Source of the DNA: Burkholderiales bacterium
GTDB lineage: Bacteria; Pseudomonadota; Gammaproteobacteria; Burkholderiales; Chitinimonadaceae
NCBI GenBank assembly: GCA_019234745.1
Contig: JAFAKZ010000565.1
Coordinates: 1 to 11,189, forward strand
Length of the DNA stretch: 11,189 nt
Reading direction: 5' to 3'
This document shows positions 6,450-11,189 of this stretch, one piece after another. A program made the position numbers and the translations under genes. Numbering within the stretch: position 1 is the stretch's first letter; every line of letters starts with the position of its first letter. The notes under the pieces are model-generated. The model was not told the DNA's origin, did no database searches, and saw nothing but the letters and a program-made list of their open reading frames with translations.

Positions 6450-7650
6450 AGTCGCGCAACCGGTAACCGACGCGGGCCGTCGCCTCGGTGAAGAATTCGA
6501 ATTTGGACACGATGACGCGCACGATCTGCAGGGGTTGCTCGTCCGTCGTATAGCGCACGCGCAGCACGCGCGCACCGTCCACGCATTTGGCGATATCGAT
6601 GAGCTTGACCAACGCGTCGTCGACCGAAGCGACGGTCGGCGCCAGGTCCGGTACGTCGGCGAAGGAGACGACGTCGTCCGCGCTGAATGTCTCCTTGATC
6701 AGCCTGGCGGCGTAGTCGCGCTTCGCCTCCGCCGTCCAGTCGCCGAAGAACTCATAGCGGTTCTGCAAGTCGTCACGGCCACCGTGGATAAAGGATAGGC
6801 GGCTTTGGAAGCACTCCGTCACGGCACGGCTCATGGCGATATCGCTCGACAGATGGCAACCGTAGCCAACGTTGACGTAGATCGGGTCACAGTCGGTGAG
6901 GTTGGCCACGATGGCCATGAAATACGGCAGCCCGAACTGATTGTCGGCATAGCGTACGGCCAGCGAGAGACCTGCCGCGTTGGCCTGGGTCTCGATGCGC
7001 TTGACCGCCTCCGGGTAGGTCCTTGGATCGACAAGGGAGGACGTATCCCTGATGTGCTGGAAGGAGCGAATATCGCGCTCGAAGCACTCGATCAGCGCGT
7101 GTACGGTCGCCTCGACGGGCGAGTTGCCCGACGCCAGGCCGTTCGAGTTGGAACCGAAACAGGGCTGCAGCGACACATCCACCGGGCAGGGCAGGAAGAC
7201 CAGCTCGGCCGGGATCAGCGTCTCACCGCCCTGGCTCAGATCTTCCGCGCACACGCAGCCCATCGCTTCGTCGAGTTCGATCTCGCGCTCCATGATGGGA
7301 CAGAAATCGAGGATGGCGCCGGGATTATCCCGGCCATCAAGGACGTCGCGCGCCGTCGCCGCCATATAGCGCACGGCGGCGCTGCGGCCGAATTCGGCGC
7401 AGGCGAACTCGATTGCCTCCATATAGGCACCCACCCGTGCCTCCAATACGCTCATTCCCTTGCCTGCATTCACGCAAAGCGAACCCGTGGCCGCATTTGG
7501 GCGAATACTGGCGCAGACTGGAACGCCGACTGAATCCAGGCGCGTAATATCGGTCACGCGCGTGATGCCGAGTTCGGCGGCAAAGGCCTTGGCAAAAGCC
7601 AAGGTGGCTTCCGGCGAACGTACGCGAAAACCATTGGACATTTTGATCAT
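6430..7650 (-). CDS. ycaO: YcaO-domain protein, probable ATP-dependent backbone amide modifying enzyme
   Basis: 406 residues from the ATG at 7650. YcaO enzymes use ATP to activate peptide backbone amides, giving azolines, amidines or, with TfuA, thioamides. Family landmarks are present: RLDSVGVPVCASIRPNA (37-53), GKGMS (63-67), the ATP-site helix AYMEAIEFACAE (75-86), SNGLASGNSPVEATVHALIE (169-188) followed by CFERD, and AVTECFQSRL (276-285). The C-terminus (RLRDYVQTLA) lacks the proline-rich tail of cyclodehydratase YcaOs. The frame is open up to 7743, but MIKMSNGFRV fits a normal N-terminus and the leading text is promoter-like; only a weak GAGCG precedes the ATG. tfuA overlaps its end. No E1-like or ocin-ThiF partner, dehydrogenase, protease or exporter lies nearby, so thioamidation is favoured over azole formation. 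The substrate is not proven; see the H1-like gene upstream. Confidence 0.92.
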   Translation of the reverse strand: MIKMSNGFRVRSPEATLAFAKAFAAELGITRVTDITRLDSVGVPVCASIRPNAATGSLCVNAGKGMSVLEARVGAYMEAIEFACAEFGRSAAVRYMAATARDVLDGRDNPGAILDFCPIMEREIELDEAMGCVCAEDLSQGGETLIPAELVFLPCPVDVSLQPCFGSNSNGLASGNSPVEATVHALIECFERDIRSFQHIRDTSSLVDPRTYPEAVKRIETQANAAGLSLAVRYADNQFGLPYFMAIVANLTDCDPIYVNVGYGCHLSSDIAMSRAVTECFQSRLSFIHGGRDDLQNRYEFFGDWTAEAKRDYAARLIKETFSADDVVSFADVPDLAPTVASVDDALVKLIDIAKCVDGARVLRVRYTTDEQPLQIVRVIVSKFEFFTEATARVGYRLRDYVQTLA

Positions 7651-7760
7651 GGCGGTTCGCTCGTTTAAAGAACTGCCGGCCGACGCCCGGCAATAACATC
7701 GGATAATGCCGACATTTAGCCTGGTCATTCCAAAGTTGCGCAATCGACCAAATCAACAAA
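7651..7760 (-). promoter_or_regulatory. Likely ycaO-tfuA promoter region
   Basis: These 110 bases lie between the terminator of the H1-like gene and the ycaO start and are the only place for a dedicated ycaO-tfuA promoter. On the minus strand a possible pair is TTGCGC, 17 bases, then GCTAAA, but the match to sigma-70 is weak. Read-through from the H1-like gene remains possible. Confidence 0.3.
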
Positions 7761-7761
7761 A

Positions 7762-7788
7762 AAGGCAGCTGCGTCGCACAGCTGCCTT
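7762..7788 (-). terminator. Intrinsic terminator after the H1-like gene
   Basis: AAGGCAGCTG (7762-7771) and CAGCTGCCTT (7779-7788) form a perfect 10-bp stem with a seven-base loop. Read on the minus strand it is followed by TTTTTGTTGATTT, a good U-tract, and it lies about 145 bases after the stop of the H1-like gene and about 110 bases before ycaO. On the plus strand the tail is poorer and no plus-strand gene ends here, so the minus strand is assigned. It would make the H1-like message largely separate from ycaO-tfuA, or act as an attenuator giving more of the H1-like protein than of the enzymes. Confidence 0.82.
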
Positions 7789-7931
7789 GTTTGCATTATT
7801 TGCGCCAACAACCATGCTCGCATCAGTTCGCTCATCAGCTAATTAGACAGCAACGGGCGAATAGACGACAAAGGACACCTACGGCGACGGGCCCATGGCA
7901 CGCCGCCTTTCATGCGCAAATCCAAGCCAAC

Positions 7932-8540
7932 TTACTTCTTCTTGGCCGGACTATTGTTTTCCGATTCAATCGCCGCGCCCGAGGCGACCAGGCCGCTCTT
8001 GAGCACTTTCGCAATCTTCGCCGCATCAGCCGGGGAAAGCGCGACCGCAGCCTTCGACGACTTCTTCAGCGCCGGCGTATTATTTTCCGACTCGATTGCC
8101 GCACCGGAACCGACCAGCCCCTGCGTCAATAAGGTATGGAATTGATGCACTGTCGACGCGTCGAGCGAAACCTTGGCCTTCTTTGCCGGTGCCTTAGCTG
8201 CGGGCTTGGCTGCCTTGGCTGCGGGCTTGGCTGCAGCCTTGGCTGGTGCTTTGGCCGATGCAGCTTTTGCAGCCGGCTTGGCAGCAGGCTTAGCCGCCGC
8301 CTTAGCGACAGGTTTGGCGGCTGCAGGCTTTGCAGCAGCCTTCGCGGCCGGCTTTGCGGCTGCCTTCGCAGCAGGCTTTGCGGCTGCCTTTGCAGCCGGT
8401 TTTGCGGCCGCCGGCTTTGCAGCGGCCGGCTTGGCTGCGGCTACAGGCTTGGCGGCCGCGGCGGCCTTGGGTGCTGCCGGCTTGGCCGCGACCTTTTTGG
8501 CCGCGGGCTTCTTCTCAACCTTTTTGTCTTTCTCAGCCAT
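7932..8540 (-). CDS. Histone H1-like Lys/Ala/Pro-rich protein with duplicated C-terminal module; candidate YcaO-TfuA substrate
   Basis: 202 residues; GGAGG (8547-8551) lies six bases before the ATG at 8540. Residues 1-123 are almost only Lys, Ala and Pro in KPAA/KAAAK repeats, as in bacterial H1-like and AlgP-like nucleoid proteins, which bind DNA through a disordered basic tail. The C-terminal 80 residues are different: two copies of the module GLVxSGAAIESENNxPAxKK at 141-160 and 183-202, each preceded by a short predicted helix (about 128-140 and 170-182), with a period of 42 residues. The protein has no Cys, Arg, Trp or Tyr, and all five of its glycines lie in the modules. I do not recognise the module. 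Its position just upstream of ycaO-tfuA, on the same strand, makes it a candidate modification substrate (inference). DNA binding is inferred from composition. Confidence 0.88.
   Translation of the reverse strand: MAEKDKKVEKKPAAKKVAAKPAAPKAAAAAKPVAAAKPAAAKPAAAKPAAKAAAKPAAKAAAKPAAKAAAKPAAAKPVAKAAAKPAAKPAAKAASAKAPAKAAAKPAAKAAKPAAKAPAKKAKVSLDASTVHQFHTLLTQGLVGSGAAIESENNTPALKKSSKAAVALSPADAAKIAKVLKSGLVASGAAIESENNSPAKKK
7935..7994 (-). repeat. C-terminal module copy 2 in the H1-like gene
   Basis: Encodes residues 183-202, the last 20 of the protein. It matches copy 1 (8061-8120) at 17 of 20 residues and, by hand count, 46 of 60 bases. Of the 11 differing codons eight are synonymous. The duplication is therefore not recent, and the protein sequence has been held by selection. 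Confidence 0.9.
8061..8120 (-). repeat. C-terminal module copy 1 in the H1-like gene
   Basis: Encodes residues 141-160. Differences from copy 2 are G144/A, T155/S and L158/K. The glycines at positions 1 and 6 of the module, the serines at 5 and 11, and the SENN-x-PA stretch are shared by both copies. Confidence 0.9.
8164..8525 (-). repeat. Low-complexity KPAA/KAAAK-coding repeat tract
   Basis: Degenerate short repeats of 12-15 bases encode the Lys/Ala/Pro-rich N-terminal part of the H1-like protein. Codon variation between units (GCC, GCG, GCA, GCT) is high, so this is an old protein-level repeat rather than a fresh DNA expansion. Copy number could vary between strains. Confidence 0.8.
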
Positions 8541-8546
8541 GTCAAA

Positions 8547-8617
8547 CCTCCACTTGGTGTTGGCACAAATGAACCATTTCGTTATTGGTAGCTTATGGCC
8601 GTATTAAATGCAAGCAA
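8547..8617 (-). promoter_or_regulatory. Ribosome site and possible promoter of the H1-like gene
   Basis: On the minus strand GGAGG (8551-8547) lies six bases before the ATG, a strong ribosome site. Further upstream TTGCTT (8617-8612), 16 bases and TAAGCT (8595-8590) form a possible sigma-70 promoter within a locally AT-richer stretch. The ribosome site is clear; the promoter is a guess. Confidence 0.45.
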
Positions 8618-8718
8618 TAGCGCATATTAGAACGCTTTGTGGCGTTTCACCGACACGATTAAAGGGTCATTGCGCCATCGTGCCAATACGATGGGTTATC
8701 CGGCTGGCATATCGACAT

Positions 8719-8742
8719 ACGGGATTTCCCGTGCAATTGCAC
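8719..8742. other. Two adjacent palindromes after the kinase gene
   Basis: ACGGGA-TT-TCCCGT (8719-8732) and the perfect 12-base palindrome GTGCAATTGCAC (8731-8742) share two bases. They begin seven bases after the stop of the kinase gene, and about 180-200 bases upstream of the H1-like start. There is no U-tract on the minus strand, so a simple terminator is unlikely. They could be regulator binding sites or an mRNA 3' end structure. Confidence 0.45.
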
Positions 8743-8749
8743 AACAAGG

Positions 8750-11189
8750 TTAAACCGTGGCGCGCGAGATTGCCGTCGTGGGCAGGTGCGTGTTCAACTG
8801 CCGCAGTACGCCATTTAGCGACTGATCGAGCTGTGCGCACAGGCCGGGCAGCGAATTGAGCATCGTGACGTCACGCTGGCAGGCGTGTAAAGCCTGCTCG
8901 AGACATTCCGCCGCCGTCACCAATTTCCGGGCCCCCATATTTCCCGCCAGGCCTTTGAGAGTATGCACCAGTCTTTCCGCCTCCTCAAAACGGTGCTCGG
9001 TAGTCAGGCGCGACAGCTCACTCGTCGTATTGGCATAACGCACGCGGAACTGCTGGAGCAATTTCACGTAAAGGGCACGCTTATTTGCCAGCAGTCGCAG
9101 ACCTTCTTGCGTATCGAACTCGGTAAAGACGGACAAATCGATGCTGGCCGGATCAATTGCCGGCGCCGAAGGCTCCTCTGGAGTCGGCGCTTCGATACGC
9201 ACGGACTCCTTCACCAGCCAACGCTCCAGCAAATTGAACAAGTGCTCCGGGTAAATCGGCTTGGTCAGAAAATCCTGCATGCCTTCCTGCAGACAGCGCT
9301 CTCGGATATCGCCAATTGCATGGGCGGTCAATGCCACGATCGGCACGTTTGCAAAACGCGGGTCCTTCCGTATTTCAGTCGTCGCCTGGTGCCCATCCAT
9401 TTGCGGCATTTGCAGATCCATCAATACCATCGCATAGGTATCCGGATTGGCACTGCGGATTTTCGCAATGGCCTCGTGGCCGTTTTCCGCGATATCGACC
9501 TCGATATTGACCATTTCCAGCAGCTCGGTGGATATCTGCTGATTGATTGCATTGTCCTCGGCCAACAACACCTTGATGCCGCGGTAATCGTGCAGGTGCA
9601 CACCTTCTTGCTTAGCGCCGCTCACGCGATCGATCAGCAGGCTGGCCATCGTCTCGACCAACAAGGACGGCCCCACCGGTTTGAACAGCAGCCCATCGAC
9701 ACCGACGGCGTCGACTTCATGTTGCATGATCTCCCGGCTCAGCGCCGTCACCAGCACGAGCTTCGGACAGTGCTGCAGTTGCTTGTCGGACTTGATCGCC
9801 TCGATCACCTTCAGTCCGTCAACCTCAGGCATGCGCCAATCGGTCAGCACGGCACGATAGGGGTCGCTCTGGTCGGCGTTGCGGATGGCCTCGATGGCCG
9901 CATGGCCACCATCGACGGCATCGACTCGCAATTGCAGCGTACGCAGCATATCGACCAGGGTCATGCGCGCATGTGCACTATCGTCGACGACCAGCACGCG
10001 CTGCTGCCGCAGCGACTCGGGCAGCGCATTCTCCAAGGCGCTGCTGTCGCCAAGGCCGAACGGCAGGTCGATGATAAAGGTGGAGCCAACGCCCACTTCG
10101 CTGCGCAGTTCAATCTGACCGCCCAGCAGCTCGACCAAGCGATGGGAAATGGACAAACCCAGCCCCGTGCCGCCAAAGCGCCGCGTTGTCGAGCTATCGG
10201 CCTGCACGAAGGGTTCGAACAGCTTGTCCTGCTGCTCCGGCGTCATGCCGATACCCGTGTCGGACACCTGAAACCGCAGGCGGGTCGATCGCGCGGCGTC
10301 GTCCTGGCTGGTGACGGAGATGGACAAGGCAATCTCGCCCAACGGCTCGGTGAACTTGATGGCGTTGTTCAGCAGATTGACCAGGATCTCACCCAGCCGA
10401 AGCGGGTCGCCTACGAGATTGCGCGGAACGGACGGGCTGACCTCGAACAGGTATTCGATCTGCTTTTCCGCCGCCTTCTGCCCCGTGACCGTGGCGATGC
10501 CCGACAGCACCTCATCCAGCGAGAACGGCACGGACTCGACATCCAGCTTGCCTGCCTCGATCTTGGAAAAATCCAGGATGTCGTTGATAACGCCCAGCAA
10601 GGACTGACCGGCGCGGTGAATCTTGCTTATGTAATCACGTTGCTTCGGATTGAGTTCCGTCTGCAGCGCCAGGTGCGCCAAGCCCAGCACGGCGTTCATC
10701 GGCGTGCGGATCTCGTGGCTCATATTGGCGAGGAACTCGCTCTTCAACCGCGTGGATTCCTCCGCCTTCTGCCGCGCGATCCGCTCCGTTTCCACGTCGT
10801 GCAGTATGGTCAGGGTCTGCAGGCGTATCGTGTTCGTTCGGTTGAGCAGCGTTGCTTGCCGTTCGGCGCACTCCTCGTGCGTATGGAGCGCTGCTTCCCA
10901 GCGACCAAGCCGCGACTCGCATAGATACAGTTCGCGCCGAGCATCCATCTTGATAAACAGGGACGAACACAGCTCGAACACGTCATCGGCCGAACGCAGT
11001 GTTGCAATGGCCTCGACATAGCGCCCCTGATGGCGCAGGAAGCTGCCTTTGGCCCACGCCAGGTAGAGCCAGTGCATGCCCAGGCCCTCGACCTTGGCGC
11101 GCAACGCGCTGCTGCCGATCTGCGACTCCAGGAGACCGAGCCAGCTTTCGGCCTCCTGCCACCTGGCCGGGTGACGCGCGGCCAGGTAG
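8750..11189 (-). CDS. Hybrid sensor histidine kinase with two receiver domains and Hpt (N-terminus beyond window)
   Basis: 812 residues are visible; the frame stays open to the right edge, so the TTG at 11104 is not a real start. Numbering below begins at that TTG. The first 100 residues are helical and TPR-like (GRYVEAIATL, GRWEAALHTH), followed by a coiled coil. Then come HisKA with phospho-acceptor His130 in FLANMSHEIRTPMN; HATPase with N-box NLLNNAIKFT (243-252), DTGIGM (282-287) and GGTGLGLS (311-318); receiver 1 with VVDD (372-375), Asp422 in TDWRMP and Lys475; receiver 2 with AED (515-517), Asp563 in LMDLQMP and Lys615; and an Hpt domain with His714 in HTLKG. All phosphotransfer residues are present, so a full His-Asp-Asp-His relay is possible. 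No membrane helix is seen in this part. No response regulator with an output domain is in the window, so its target is unknown. Confidence 0.95.
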   Translation of the reverse strand, partial: YLAARHPARWQEAESWLGLLESQIGSSALRAKVEGLGMHWLYLAWAKGSFLRHQGRYVEAIATLRSADDVFELCSSLFIKMDARRELYLCESRLGRWEAALHTHEECAERQATLLNRTNTIRLQTLTILHDVETERIARQKAEESTRLKSEFLANMSHEIRTPMNAVLGLAHLALQTELNPKQRDYISKIHRAGQSLLGVINDILDFSKIEAGKLDVESVPFSLDEVLSGIATVTGQKAAEKQIEYLFEVSPSVPRNLVGDPLRLGEILVNLLNNAIKFTEPLGEIALSISVTSQDDAARSTRLRFQVSDTGIGMTPEQQDKLFEPFVQADSSTTRRFGGTGLGLSISHRLVELLGGQIELRSEVGVGSTFIIDLPFGLGDSSALENALPESLRQQRVLVVDDSAHARMTLVDMLRTLQLRVDAVDGGHAAIEAIRNADQSDPYRAVLTDWRMPEVDGLKVIEAIKSDKQLQHCPKLVLVTALSREIMQHEVDAVGVDGLLFKPVGPSLLVETMASLLIDRVSGAKQEGVHLHDYRGIKVLLAEDNAINQQISTELLEMVNIEVDIAENGHEAIAKIRSANPDTYAMVLMDLQMPQMDGHQATTEIRKDPRFANVPIVALTAHAIGDIRERCLQEGMQDFLTKPIYPEHLFNLLERWLVKESVRIEAPTPEEPSAPAIDPASIDLSVFTEFDTQEGLRLLANKRALYVKLLQQFRVRYANTTSELSRLTTEHRFEEAERLVHTLKGLAGNMGARKLVTAAECLEQALHACQRDVTMLNSLPGLCAQLDQSLNGVLRQLNTHLPTTAISRATV

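Noticed and set aside
6450..6575. Longer tfuA starting upstream of 6449
   Set aside because: The extra residues are the out-of-frame reading of the conserved ycaO end, and the TfuA core already begins nine residues after ATG 6449.
6805..7533. 242-residue plus-strand open frame opposite ycaO
   Set aside because: Antisense to a well-supported YcaO gene; no family resemblance and no ribosome site apparent.
7651..7743. Longer YcaO starting at 7743
   Set aside because: The extra 31 residues show no YcaO resemblance and occupy the region between the terminator and the gene, where a promoter is expected.
8173..8607. Plus-strand frame coding an Ala/Gly/Phe/Leu repeat protein that looks like a membrane or glycine-rich protein
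   Set aside because: It is the antisense of the KPAA repeat tract; the repetition comes from the H1-like gene, which has the better ribosome site and a structured C-terminus.
8963..10924. 653-residue open frame on the plus strand opposite the hybrid kinase
   Set aside because: It is antisense to a kinase with all motifs intact; its translation has no recognisable domain and is rich in Gln, His, Leu and Arg, as expected from high-GC antisense frames.

Overview
The window (about 60% GC or more by eye) looks like a chromosomal segment of a proteobacterium, most likely a betaproteobacterium. The pointers are the cbb3-oxidase maturation order ccoP-ccoG-fixH, a DUF1631 protein, a lysine/alanine/proline-rich histone H1-like (AlgP-like) protein, and high-GC codon use. 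The genus cannot be read from the sequence. No rRNA, tRNA, CRISPR array, transposase or integrase was seen.

Positions 1-2795 (+ strand) hold the tail of a cytochrome cbb3 oxidase cluster: the C-terminus of diheme subunit CcoP, then CcoG (FixG/RdxA, iron-sulfur copper-handling maturation protein), FixH, and an unassigned 84-residue two-helix membrane protein with a histidine-rich tail. A convergent minus-strand gene (2800-3462) encodes a TauE/SafE/DsbD_2-type membrane protein of the kind often found with cbb3 maturation genes. No CcoI copper ATPase and no CcoS were found here.

Positions 3693-5759 (+) encode a DUF1631 protein of unknown function with no early ATG. Its 3' end overlaps the 3' end of the next, convergent gene by 18 bases.

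Positions 5742-8540 (all - strand) are the most interesting part. Read in the direction of transcription they are: a 202-residue H1-like protein ending in two near-identical 20-residue modules (consensus GLVxSGAAIESENNxPAxKK); a strong intrinsic terminator; a YcaO-domain protein; and an overlapping TfuA-like protein. YcaO plus TfuA is an established pairing for backbone thioamidation (archaeal methyl-coenzyme M reductase, thioamide-containing ribosomal peptides) and for trifolitoxin synthesis. No transporter, protease, E1-like partner or dehydrogenase accompanies the pair, and no conventional short precursor peptide is evident. The duplicated, glycine-containing, cysteine-free C-terminus of the H1-like protein is therefore the best local candidate for the substrate. 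That link is inference.

Positions 8750-11189 (- strand) hold a hybrid sensor histidine kinase (HisKA, HATPase, two receiver domains, Hpt) whose N-terminus lies beyond the right edge. It lies upstream of, and on the same strand as, the H1-like gene, separated by about 210 bases that contain two adjacent palindromes and probably the H1-like promoter.
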